From contig NZ_JBDQQR010000004.1 of assembly GCF_039888675.1 (NCBI RefSeq), forward strand, positions 124,001 to 188,000: a DNA stretch of 64,000 nt, read 5' to 3'. Made by a program: the position numbers and the translations under genes. Positions 43,361-51,794 of this stretch are shown here, piece by piece (within the stretch, counting starts at the first letter, position 1; each line of letters starts with the position of its first letter). Source of the DNA: Mesorhizobium sp. CAU 1732. GTDB taxonomy: Bacteria; Pseudomonadota; Alphaproteobacteria; Rhizobiales; Rhizobiaceae. The notes beneath the pieces are model-generated. The model made no database searches. It had not been told where the DNA came from and saw nothing but the letters and a program-made list of their open reading frames with translations.

Positions 43361-44637
43361 GCTTCGCGTTCGGCGGCTTCGTACTGCTTATCTTCTCGGG
43401 GTTACCCATCGTTTTCGCGCTTGGCGTCGCGGGTCTGCTCGCCATCGTAATGCTGACGGACGTGCCCACGACCATTGTCGCCCAGCGCGTGTTCGGCGGC
43501 GTGAATTCCTTTTCCCTGATGGCAATCCCGTTCTTCGTGACAGCCGGGATTCTGATGGCCGAGGGTGGCATCGCGCGGCGCTTCGTGGATCTTGCGTCCG
43601 CGCTCGTTGGCTGGATCACAGGCAGCCTTTACATGATCGCGATTGTCACCAGCACGGGCCTGGCGGCGATTTCCGGCTCCGGTTCAGCGGACACCGCCGC
43701 GGTTGGTTCGATCTTGTCTCCAGAGATGCGCCGGCGCGGCTACGATCTCGATCTCGGGGCATCAATTATAGCGGCCGGTGGCGCGCTTGCGCCGATCCTG
43801 CCGCCCAGCATCATCATGGTGGTGATCGCCATCACGTCCAATCTGTCGATCGGCGCGATGTTTCTTGGTGGCATCGTCCCTGGCCTCATGATCGCTATCG
43901 GCCTGGCGATCGCCTGTTTCATCGTCGCAAAGCGCGGCGGACCGGTCTATCGCGACAGCGAGCCTTTTTCGCTTTCCCGTCTCGGCCGTGCATTTGTCGC
44001 TGCAATTCCAGGGCTGACTTTGCCTGTCGTCATCATCGGCGGCATCGTCGGCGGCGTCTTTACAGCGACCGAGGCGTCCAGTGTGGCTGTAATACTGACG
44101 CTAGTGATCTCACTCTTGGTCTACCGCGAATTGAAGCTGAAGGATCTGGCGCCACTCCTCATAAAGGCGATCAGTCTTTCAGCGGCGGTTCTCATTATCG
44201 TCGCCACCGCCAGCGTCTTCTCGTGGATCATCGCCACCCTTGGCGTTCCGCATCTGCTCGATACCTGGTTCCGCGGTGTGACTGAATCACCCGTAGTGTT
44301 CCTGTTGATCGTCAACCTGTTCCTGCTGGTCGTCGGCATGTTCATGGAGAGCATTTCCGCGATTCTGATCGTGCTGCCAGTGCTGATGCCGATCGCCCAG
44401 AGCTATGGCATCGATCCCGTCCAGTTTGGCGTCATGACAGGTCTGAACCTTGCGATCGGTCTGATCACGCCGCCTTACGGCATCTGCCTCTTCGTTGCGT
44501 CCATGGTTGCCGGGCGCAAGGTGGAGCAGGTGGTCACCAAGGTTTGGATACCGCTGATCCCGATGCTGTTCGTCCTGGCGCTGACGGCCTACGTCCCGGC
44601 CGTCGTGCTCACACTTCCAAGAGCCTTCTTCCCGTAA
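43357..44637 (+). CDS. TRAP transporter large permease (DctM)
   Basis: The GTG at 43357 overlaps the small-permease stop (GTGA). The 426-residue protein has about twelve helices with DctM signatures: FSGLPIVFALGVAGL, SGSGSADTAAVGSIL and ILPPSIIMVVIA. It forms the sodium-driven channel with the small subunit. Cotranscribed with the DctP-type binding protein and with hydantoinase genes. Confidence 0.9.
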   Translation: MSFAFGGFVLLIFSGLPIVFALGVAGLLAIVMLTDVPTTIVAQRVFGGVNSFSLMAIPFFVTAGILMAEGGIARRFVDLASALVGWITGSLYMIAIVTSTGLAAISGSGSADTAAVGSILSPEMRRRGYDLDLGASIIAAGGALAPILPPSIIMVVIAITSNLSIGAMFLGGIVPGLMIAIGLAIACFIVAKRGGPVYRDSEPFSLSRLGRAFVAAIPGLTLPVVIIGGIVGGVFTATEASSVAVILTLVISLLVYRELKLKDLAPLLIKAISLSAAVLIIVATASVFSWIIATLGVPHLLDTWFRGVTESPVVFLLIVNLFLLVVGMFMESISAILIVLPVLMPIAQSYGIDPVQFGVMTGLNLAIGLITPPYGICLFVASMVAGRKVEQVVTKVWIPLIPMLFVLALTAYVPAVVLTLPRAFFP

Positions 44638-44688
44638 GGCCAAAGCATACCGACAAGTCTGCAATCACAAAAAAAGGGGAATACTGAA

Positions 44689-45651
44689 ATGAAGAAATTC
44701 CTGTTTGCCGCGCTCGCTTCCATAGCGGCGGCAACCTGCCAGCCTGCCTTCGCGCAGGAGATCATCATCAAGGCCGGCCATACCAACGTCACCGACTCGA
44801 TCCAGGACAAGGCCTTGCAGAAACTGCGCGAGCTCGTCGAGGACAAGACCGGCGGCAAGGCCACCATCGAGATTTTCCCGAACGGCCAGATCGGTGACGA
44901 GGGCCAACTCGTCGAAGGCACCTTGCTGGGCACGGTCCAGATGGCGATGACCTCCAACTCCTTGCTGTCCAACTTCGTGAGCGAACTGCGCGTTCTCGAC
45001 ATGCCATTCCTGTTCCCGGACGTGGAAACGCTGAGCGTGGCGCTGCAAGGCCCGGCTAAGGAGAAGTTGCGTGCGTCCGCCGCCGCGGCGGGCTTCCGCC
45101 TCATCGGCTCCTATTCCTCCGGTATCCGGCACCTGATGACCAAGAAGGACATCAATGAGATCGGCGATCTGGAGAATCTGAAGATCCGCACCATGCAGCA
45201 GCCGATGCATATCGAGGCGTTCCGCGCCTATGGCGCAAACCCCACCCCGATGGCCTATTCGGAACTCTACGGCGCTATGCAGTCGGGCATCGTCGACGGC
45301 GCGGAGGGCGCGACGTCCGACTACCGCGGGCAACGCTTCTACGAGGTCGCCAGCCACTTCTCGCTGGTGGGCTGGCTCAACCTGACGGCTCACATCTTCA
45401 TGAGCGAGGCGACGTTCTCTGCGCTCCCGGCTGAGGTGCAGACTGCCCTTCTCGAAGCGGGTGAGGAATCCGCCGTCTGGCAGCACCAGTATGTGATCGA
45501 GCAGGAACAGCCGTTGCTGGCCGAATTGCGCGAAGAAGGGGTCTCCATAGTCGAGCCCGACACCACCGCCTTCCGCGATGCATCGCTGCCTCTCTACGAT
45601 AAGTTCCTCGAGACCGAATCCCAGCGCGAACTGTTCGAACTGTTGCAGTAG
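44689..45651 (+). CDS. TRAP transporter periplasmic binding protein (DctP)
   Basis: The 320-residue protein has a signal peptide ending in CQPAFAQE and the DctP fold: KAGHTNVTDSIQDKAL, IEIFPNGQIGDEGQLVEG, and LKIRTMQQP with the Arg that normally grips the ligand carboxylate. The ligand is therefore likely an organic acid. AAGGGGAA precedes the ATG. A hairpin follows the stop, so this gene may be expressed above its downstream neighbours. Confidence 0.9.
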   Translation: MKKFLFAALASIAAATCQPAFAQEIIIKAGHTNVTDSIQDKALQKLRELVEDKTGGKATIEIFPNGQIGDEGQLVEGTLLGTVQMAMTSNSLLSNFVSELRVLDMPFLFPDVETLSVALQGPAKEKLRASAAAAGFRLIGSYSSGIRHLMTKKDINEIGDLENLKIRTMQQPMHIEAFRAYGANPTPMAYSELYGAMQSGIVDGAEGATSDYRGQRFYEVASHFSLVGWLNLTAHIFMSEATFSALPAEVQTALLEAGEESAVWQHQYVIEQEQPLLAELREEGVSIVEPDTTAFRDASLPLYDKFLETESQRELFELLQ

Positions 45652-45659
45652 GAGCGTCG

Positions 45660-45698
45660 GAGGCGGGGATCCTCCCGATCGCCGCCTCTCCCATTTTC
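45660..45698 (+). terminator. attenuator-like hairpin after the TRAP binding-protein gene
   Basis: Arms GAGGCGG (45660-45666) and CCGCCTC (45682-45688) enclose a loop containing GGATCC, followed by CCCATTTTCC. It lies 60 bases before the next start and may reduce read-through. Confidence 0.45.
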
Positions 45699-45711
45699 CG
45701 GAGGAAACGTC

Positions 45712-46665
45712 GTGTTGCAGGAAGCCGTACCCGCGGCGGCCCGATCCGTGCCGGGCATGGGTCTGATCGTCGGAGCCGTCGACAGCCATGTCCACTGCTG
45801 TCCGCATATAAACCAGCGCACCGTCACCCTGTTCGACGCGGTCAGGCAGGCTTCCGCCGCGCGCATGACCGGACTTGGCCTGATGGATGTATTCGCCAAC
45901 ACCTCCGGTCTTGCCGCGCTCGCGAATCTCGAACTCGCCCATCTCGGCGTCGATGTTTTCGGCGGCGTTATTCTGGAGCCCTACGCCGGCGGTCTCTCAC
46001 CGCGGGTGGTCCAGACCGCGCTCGGCATGGGATACGGTTCCGGTGGAGCGCGGTTCGTCTCGCTGCCCTGCCATCACACCGCTTTCGTGGCGCGCTCCGA
46101 GCGGCGCAGCCCCGCTTATGTTGAGACGTGTCTTTCCATTCCCGGAAGCGGCCCCCTGGGCGACCCTCTGCCCGAAATCATCGACTTATGCGTCGAGGCC
46201 GATGCGGTGTTCAATCTCGGGCATCTTTCCGGCCCGGAAATGGTTCGCGTTGCAGAACTGGCGGCCGCCCGAGGTTGCCGGAGCATGATAGCCCCCGCCG
46301 GTTATCTGACGCCGGATGAAGCGGAGGCGCTCGTGGCAACAGGCGCGGCGCTCGAATATTCGTTCTTCGTCTTCTCGCATGCGACGTCCATCGGACAGAC
46401 GATGATCGATGCGGAACGGCATCGTTTCCCGCGCGCCGATTTCGATATGGCGACCGATATCGTCCGTCAGGTCGGCCCGCGCAATGTGATCATTTCCAGC
46501 GACAGCGGCGCGTTCGTCCTGCCGTCACCGGTCGAGGCGTTCCGCTGCTTTATCGCGATGTGGCAATCGAGCGGCTTCGACGCCGCAGCGCTCAAAACGA
46601 TGAGTGCCGACAATCCCGCTCGCCTGTTCAAGGTTCGCCACGCATCCGACGGTGAGCGGCCATGA
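45712..46665 (+). CDS. DUF6282-type metal-dependent hydrolase-like protein
   Basis: The 317-residue protein starts at GTG 45712 behind GGAGGAAA. The N-terminal DSHVHCCPHINQRT has the HxH pair of amidohydrolase TIM barrels, and NVIISSDSGAFVLPSP with NPARLF near the end matches the metal-Asp and closing region of that superfamily. It resembles proteins annotated DUF6282. The reaction is unknown. It overlaps the aldolase gene by four bases and is in the same operon as a dihydropyrimidinase, so a linked hydrolytic step is likely. Confidence 0.7.
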   Translation: MLQEAVPAAARSVPGMGLIVGAVDSHVHCCPHINQRTVTLFDAVRQASAARMTGLGLMDVFANTSGLAALANLELAHLGVDVFGGVILEPYAGGLSPRVVQTALGMGYGSGGARFVSLPCHHTAFVARSERRSPAYVETCLSIPGSGPLGDPLPEIIDLCVEADAVFNLGHLSGPEMVRVAELAAARGCRSMIAPAGYLTPDEAEALVATGAALEYSFFVFSHATSIGQTMIDAERHRFPRADFDMATDIVRQVGPRNVIISSDSGAFVLPSPVEAFRCFIAMWQSSGFDAAALKTMSADNPARLFKVRHASDGERP

Positions 46666-47420
46666 CGGCTGAGATCGGCATCGCGGCCTGCGTGTTTCGC
46701 AGCGTCGAGATCCTCGCGGTCACCCGTCATGCGGGTTTCGATTTTTTGATCGCGGACATGGAACATGGAGCGATGTCTCTCGCCGAAGCCGCGTCGTTGT
46801 GCGTGGCCGGGCGCGAGGCGGGTTTCCCCGTCTATGTCCGCGTGCCCCGTTCTTCGTCCGATGACCTGACGCGGGCAGCCGACTGCGGTGCGCAGGCAAT
46901 CATCGTGCCGCATGTCGACAGTGTCGAGGAGGCACGGCTGATTGTCGACAAATTGCGCTTTCCGCCGAGGGGCAACCGGTCCTTACCAAGCCCGGTGGCC
47001 TCGTCCGGGTTCAAGCCGGTGCCGGCACGCGATCTGATTGCCGGAGCGGAAGCCGGATTTCGCCTCTTTGCCATGGTCGAAAGCGCGCAGGCGCTTCACG
47101 ATGTGGAGGCGATGGCCGCGCTCGACGGGCTCGACGGGCTGGTCATCGGTTCGCAGGACCTTGCGCAGGCGCTCGGCCATACAGGCGACCTTACTCACCC
47201 GGACGTGACCGCCGCGTTCGCTCGGGTGGCGAATGCGGCACGCGCGTCCGCAAAGGTGTTCGGCCTTATGGGCGTGCCCAAGGATCTGCTGGCTTCGCAC
47301 GCCTTCGCGCTCGATGCCGGACTGATTGTCGTTACCAATGAAATCAATCTTCTGTTCGAGGCCGCCGAACAACGCGTCGCCGAGATCAGACATCTTATGG
47401 AAAGCGTAGACAGCCGATGA
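46662..47420 (+). CDS. HpcH/HpaI-family aldolase
   Basis: The 252-residue protein shows the class II HpaI pattern: FLIADMEHGAMSLAEA with catalytic His, YVRVPRSSSDD with the substrate Arg, AIIVPHVDSVEEAR and the metal ligands in MVESAQAL and VIGSQDLAQALG. Such enzymes cleave 4-hydroxy-2-oxoacids to pyruvate and an aldehyde. Overlaps both neighbours by four bases, so its stoichiometry is coupled to DUF6282 and DUF3830 proteins. Confidence 0.85.
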   Translation: MTAEIGIAACVFRSVEILAVTRHAGFDFLIADMEHGAMSLAEAASLCVAGREAGFPVYVRVPRSSSDDLTRAADCGAQAIIVPHVDSVEEARLIVDKLRFPPRGNRSLPSPVASSGFKPVPARDLIAGAEAGFRLFAMVESAQALHDVEAMAALDGLDGLVIGSQDLAQALGHTGDLTHPDVTAAFARVANAARASAKVFGLMGVPKDLLASHAFALDAGLIVVTNEINLLFEAAEQRVAEIRHLMESVDSR

Positions 47421-47830
47421 CGAAGCTAAAGATCACCGTTGGCGGGGAGATGTTCGACGCGCGCCTGGAAGTGGAAAAAGCGCCGGCCACGTGCGCATCC
47501 TTTCTGTCGCAATTGCCCTTTATCGACCGCGCCATCCATGTGCGCTGGAGCGGGGAGGGGGTCTGGATTCCGCTCGGTGACCGCCAGTTTGATATCGGCT
47601 TCGAAAATGCGACCAGCTATCCGTCGCCGGGCGAGATCATCCTCTATCCTGGCGGCGTGAGCGAGACGGAAATTCTGCTCGCCTATGGCCGGGTCAATTT
47701 TGCCTCGATGGCCGGGCAGCTTGCCGGCAATCACTTTCTTACCATCACCGAGGGTCATGACCGGCTCCACGCCATGGGGCGGCGCGTGCTGTGGGAAGGC
47801 GCGCAGCCGATTTCCTTCGAGGTCGTCTAA
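47417..47830 (+). CDS. DUF3830 family cyclophilin-like protein
   Basis: The 137-residue protein reads LEVEKAPATCASFLSQLPF, HVRWSGEGVWIPLG, YPSPGEIILYPGGVSETEIL and FASMAGQLAGNHFLTI, the DUF3830 cyclophilin-like barrel. The function is unknown. DUF3830 proteins are commonly next to hydantoinase or amidohydrolase genes, as here (dihydropyrimidinase 24 bp downstream), so a role with cyclic amide substrates is plausible. Confidence 0.8.
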   Translation: MTKLKITVGGEMFDARLEVEKAPATCASFLSQLPFIDRAIHVRWSGEGVWIPLGDRQFDIGFENATSYPSPGEIILYPGGVSETEILLAYGRVNFASMAGQLAGNHFLTITEGHDRLHAMGRRVLWEGAQPISFEVV

Positions 47831-47854
47831 CCGGAATCGACAGGAGAAGCCAAA

Positions 47855-49264
47855 ATGTCCGAACTCGATCTCGCCATCCGTGGCGGCACCATCGTTACGG
47901 CAAGCGACATGTACAAGGCCGATGTCGGCATCGCGGGCGGCCGGATCGTTGCGATTTCCGGCGAGCTGAAGGGCGCCCGTGAAGAGGTCGACGCCTCGGG
48001 CCTGTGGGTGCTTCCAGGCGGCATCGACAGCCATGTGCATGTTGCTCAGGATTCGGGGCCAGGCATCATGATGGCCGATGATTTCGCGTCCGCGACGGCG
48101 TCCGCCGCCGCCGGGGGCAATACGACCATCATGCCGTTCGCACTTCAAAAACGCGGCGAGTCGCTGCGCCAGTCGGTCGAGGACTACCGCAAGCTCGCCG
48201 AAGGCAATTGCGTCATCGACACGAGCTTCCATCTCATTATTTCCGATCCGACGCCTGCCGTGCTTGGGCAGGAACTGCCGGCGCTGGTCAAGGATGGATA
48301 CACCTCGTTCAAGGTGTTCATGACCTATGACGACCTCGTTCTCGACGATGCGCAGCTCCTGTCGGTTTTCGCGGTCGCGCGGCGCGAGCGGGCGTTGGTG
48401 ATGGTGCATTGCGAGGGCTACGACGCGATCCGCTTTCTTGCCGAAAAACTCGAACAGGCCGGCAATACGGCTCCGTACTACCATGCCGTATCACGTCCGC
48501 AGGTCGTCGAGCGCGAAGCGGCGCACCGCGCGATCAGCCATGCCGAACTGATCGACGTGCCGATCATGATCGTGCACGTTTCCGGTCGCGAGGCGATGGA
48601 GCAGGTTCGCTGGGCCCAGCAACGCGGCATGAAGGTTTATGCCGAAACCTGCCCGCAATACATCACGCTGACGGCGGAGGATTTGAACGGGTTGAACATG
48701 GAGGGCGCCAAATATGTGTGCTCCCCGCCGCCGCGTGACACGGACAGCCAGGCGGCGATCTGGGAAGGCATCACGCAAGGCGTCTTTCAAACGTTCTCTT
48801 CGGATCACTGCCCCTTTCGCTATGAATCGAGCGAAGGAAAGCTCAACGCGAAGGCCCGGACGTCGTTTCGCTGGGTGCCAAACGGCATTCCCGGCGTCGA
48901 GACGCGCCTGCCGATCCTGTTTTCCGAGGGCGTGTCGAAGGGGCGGATCACGCCGCAGAAGTTCGTCGAACTGTCTGCCACCAATCACGCAAAGATGTAT
49001 GGGCTCTACCCACGCAAGGGATCGATCGGCATCGGTTTCGACGCCGACATCGCGCTGTGGGACCCAACGCGCGCGGAAATATTGCGGCAGGACATCCTCC
49101 ACCACGGCGCGGACTACACCCCCTGGGAGGGATTCGAGGTGACGGGTTGGCCGGTCGCAACCTTCGTACGCGGCGTGCTGGTCTATGAAGATGGCAAGGT
49201 CGTCGGCAAGCCGGGACACGGACGGGTGCTTGAAAGAGGCATCAGCGCATTCACTGCACGATGA
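47855..49264 (+). CDS. hydA: dihydropyrimidinase / hydantoinase
   Basis: The 469-residue cyclic amidohydrolase has the HxH metal site in GIDSHVHVAQ, the carboxylated Lys in GYTSFKVFMTYDD, His ligands in MVHCEGYD and IMIVHVSGREAM, and the Asp in SSDHCPFRY. All catalytic residues are present. It opens dihydropyrimidine or hydantoin rings to N-carbamoyl acids. AGGAGAAG precedes the ATG. As the last gene of the TRAP operon, it suggests uptake and ring opening of a cyclic ureide or imide; no carbamoylase is present in the window. Confidence 0.87.
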   Translation: MSELDLAIRGGTIVTASDMYKADVGIAGGRIVAISGELKGAREEVDASGLWVLPGGIDSHVHVAQDSGPGIMMADDFASATASAAAGGNTTIMPFALQKRGESLRQSVEDYRKLAEGNCVIDTSFHLIISDPTPAVLGQELPALVKDGYTSFKVFMTYDDLVLDDAQLLSVFAVARRERALVMVHCEGYDAIRFLAEKLEQAGNTAPYYHAVSRPQVVEREAAHRAISHAELIDVPIMIVHVSGREAMEQVRWAQQRGMKVYAETCPQYITLTAEDLNGLNMEGAKYVCSPPPRDTDSQAAIWEGITQGVFQTFSSDHCPFRYESSEGKLNAKARTSFRWVPNGIPGVETRLPILFSEGVSKGRITPQKFVELSATNHAKMYGLYPRKGSIGIGFDADIALWDPTRAEILRQDILHHGADYTPWEGFEVTGWPVATFVRGVLVYEDGKVVGKPGHGRVLERGISAFTAR

Positions 49265-49281
49265 GGCGCCATAACTATTTT

Positions 49282-49295
49282 ATCTATCGATAGAT
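49282..49295. promoter_or_regulatory. palindrome ATCTATCGATAGAT
   Basis: A perfect 14-base palindrome in the 113 bp gap between the dihydropyrimidinase gene and the first CoA-transferase of cluster B. Its ATCTAT/ATAGAT arms recur at 42594-42612. Likely operator of the cluster B operon. Confidence 0.45.
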
Positions 49296-49377
49296 GAGCC
49301 GCTCAATATCATCAATCTCGATACTACTGCCGCGAAACCGAGCTTGTTAGGATCGCGGCGAATAGGGACATGCCGCC

Positions 49378-50577
49378 ATGGACGCGCTTCGGGACATCAA
49401 AGTCCTCAGTTTCAACCACTTCCTCGCCGGTCCTGCCGCAGCGCAACTTCTCGGCGATCTGGGCGCGGATGTCGTCACCATCGAACCGTTGGAGGGCGCT
49501 TTTCAGCGCAACTGGGCCGTGGCTGGACATTTTGTTGACGGCCAGAGCGTCAATCATTTGTCGACAGGGCGCAACAAACGAAGCCTCTCGGTCAACCTGA
49601 AGAGCGAGCAGGGCCGCTCGATCGTTGAGCGACTGATCGCCGCGGCGGACGTGGTGATGGAGAATTTTCGGCCTGGTGCGATGGCGCGGCTCGGCTTCGA
49701 TCCCGAGCGCCTTTTGCGGGACTATCCTAGGCTGATCTACGCTGCGGCAAGCGGCTTTGGTGCTGACGGGCCATTTGCGCAGCGGCCGGGGCAGGACTTG
49801 CTGCTTCAGGCGATGTCGGGTCTGGCAGCCCATACCGGTCGTGCCGATGGGCCGCCCGTTCCGGTCGGCTCCGTGGTCATCGACCAGCATGCGGCGGCTC
49901 TCTACGCCATGGGGATCGTGTCGACGCTGTTCCGCCGCGAGCGGACAGGCAAGGGCGGGCGGGTCGACGTCAGCTTGCTCCAGGCGGCTGTCGACCTGCA
50001 AGGCGAGTCGATCACGGCATGGCTGAACGGCGCGCCGAGGCAGGGACCGCGCGGGCCTGCCGGCGTTGCCTCGTGGTTCAGCGCCGGCGGCTATGGCGTG
50101 CATCAGGCGATCGACGGCTTTGTCGCCGTCTCGATGAGCACGCCCGCCAATCTCGGCAGGGCGCTCGGCGTCGCCGCGCTTGGGGAAATTTCGGAAAACG
50201 AGGCATTCGTGCGTCGTGAGGATATCACGGCGCACGTTGCGACCGCGATCGCTTCGCTGAGCGTGGCGGAAGCGGTCGCACGGCTCGATGCGTGCGACAT
50301 CTGGAACGCGGTCGTCGAGGACTACGACACGCTGATGGAAAACCCGCAACTGAAGCATCTTGGAGCATTCCCCACCGTCGATGGCGCAACGGGTGCGCCG
50401 ATTACGCTCGTCGCCCACCCGGTGCGCTATGACGGCGAGGCGCCACAGGTGCGCCATGTGCCGCAGCCGCTCGGCGCGCAGACGCGGGACATTCTTGGCG
50501 AGGCCGGCTTCTCGGCCGACGAGATCGATGGATTTCTCGCCGCCGGCACCATCCGTCAGGCGGAGCAAGGCGGATGA
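49378..50577 (+). CDS. CaiB/BaiF family III CoA-transferase (cluster B, first)
   Basis: The 399-residue protein has FNHFLAGPAAAQLLGDLGADV, NKRSLSVNLKSEQG, LIYAAASGFGADGPFA and RPGQDLLLQAMSGL with the expected nucleophile Asp. It starts at ATG 49378 and overlaps the next transferase gene by four bases. Two adjacent, non-identical family III genes often encode a heterodimer, as in BbsEF of benzylsuccinate metabolism; that is the analogy here, not a demonstrated function. Confidence 0.87.
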   Translation: MDALRDIKVLSFNHFLAGPAAAQLLGDLGADVVTIEPLEGAFQRNWAVAGHFVDGQSVNHLSTGRNKRSLSVNLKSEQGRSIVERLIAAADVVMENFRPGAMARLGFDPERLLRDYPRLIYAAASGFGADGPFAQRPGQDLLLQAMSGLAAHTGRADGPPVPVGSVVIDQHAAALYAMGIVSTLFRRERTGKGGRVDVSLLQAAVDLQGESITAWLNGAPRQGPRGPAGVASWFSAGGYGVHQAIDGFVAVSMSTPANLGRALGVAALGEISENEAFVRREDITAHVATAIASLSVAEAVARLDACDIWNAVVEDYDTLMENPQLKHLGAFPTVDGATGAPITLVAHPVRYDGEAPQVRHVPQPLGAQTRDILGEAGFSADEIDGFLAAGTIRQAEQGG

Positions 50578-51791
50578 AGATCGGCATGCGCATCGTCAGC
50601 TTCTGCCATTATCTGCAGGGTCCGGCCGCAACGCAGTATCTCGCCGACATGGGCGCAGACGTCATCAAGATCGAGCCGCTCGGCGGCGCGTTCGAGCGCA
50701 AATGGTCGGGCGGAAAATCCAGCGTCGGCGGTGTCAGTGCCTTCCTTCTGTCGGCCAACCGAAACAAGCGCAGCCTCGCCATCGACCTCAAACACCCCGG
50801 CTCGCGGCCGGTGATGGATCGTCTGATCGGCGGAGCGGACGTCATCCTCGAAAATTTCCGGCCGGGCGTCCTCGACAGGCTGGGCTATGGCTACGAGGCC
50901 GTGAGGGCGAAGAAGCCCGACATCATCTATGCTTCCGCGACGGGGCTGGGGGCCAACGGCCCCGACGCGAACAGGCCGGGGCAGGACCTGCTCATGCAGG
51001 CGCGGTCAGGTCTTGTCGCGGCCACCGGCTCGAGCCAGGCTGGCCCGACCATCACGGGTGCGGCCGTCGTCGACCAGCACGGAGCCGCGCTTCTGGCGAT
51101 GGGGGTTCTGTCGGCCTATGTGCGGAAGCTTCAGACGGGAGAGGGCACCCGCGTCGAGGCGAGCCTGTTCCAGGCGGGCATCGATCTCCAAAGCGAAGCG
51201 CTGACCATGTATTTCGCCCGCGCCGACAAGGGGTCCGACCCGATGCCGCGCGGCCGCAATGTCGGCAGTTGGTATCATGATGCGCCTTATGGCTCCTACA
51301 GGCTCGCCGATTGCCACATCGTCCTCTCGATGAACGATCCGGCGGCACTTGCCGAGGCTCTGGACAGCGACGTCCTGCGTGCGCTTGCCACCGTCGACCG
51401 CTACGCGGAGCGCGAGCGCTACGCGCAGGCAATGGCGACCGAACTTGCCCGCCACACCTTCGCCGATCTGCAAGACCGGTTCGACCGTGAGGGCATCTGG
51501 TTCGAGCGGGTCCAGTCCTATGACGAGCTCGCGGAAGACCGGCAGGCGCGGCACATCGGCGCTTTCACCGAGATCGACGTCAACGGCGAGACGGCGCGGC
51601 TGGTCGCCCATCCGCTTCGTTACGACGGTAAGGCGCCGAAGGTCCGCGCGATGCCGTTTGAACCTGGCTGCGACAGCAGAGCGGTTCTGGAGGAACTGGA
51701 CTTTGCCGCGAGTGAGATCGATCGCTTCGTCACCGACGGCATCGTCGGGGTGCCGTCGGGTAACAACGATAACGAAAGCAAGCAGGATTAG
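50574..51791 (+). CDS. CaiB/BaiF family III CoA-transferase (cluster B, second)
   Basis: The 405-residue protein is very similar to the cluster A transferase (32615-33814): QYLADMGADVIKIEPLGGAF, NRNKRSLAIDLKH, KKPDIIYASATGLG and RPGQDLLMQARSGL are shared motifs. The Asp of GQDLL is kept. An ATGA overlap couples it to the first transferase, and the acyl-CoA dehydrogenase gene starts three bases after its stop. Confidence 0.87.
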   Translation: MKIGMRIVSFCHYLQGPAATQYLADMGADVIKIEPLGGAFERKWSGGKSSVGGVSAFLLSANRNKRSLAIDLKHPGSRPVMDRLIGGADVILENFRPGVLDRLGYGYEAVRAKKPDIIYASATGLGANGPDANRPGQDLLMQARSGLVAATGSSQAGPTITGAAVVDQHGAALLAMGVLSAYVRKLQTGEGTRVEASLFQAGIDLQSEALTMYFARADKGSDPMPRGRNVGSWYHDAPYGSYRLADCHIVLSMNDPAALAEALDSDVLRALATVDRYAERERYAQAMATELARHTFADLQDRFDREGIWFERVQSYDELAEDRQARHIGAFTEIDVNGETARLVAHPLRYDGKAPKVRAMPFEPGCDSRAVLEELDFAASEIDRFVTDGIVGVPSGNNDNESKQD

Positions 51792-51794
51792 GTC

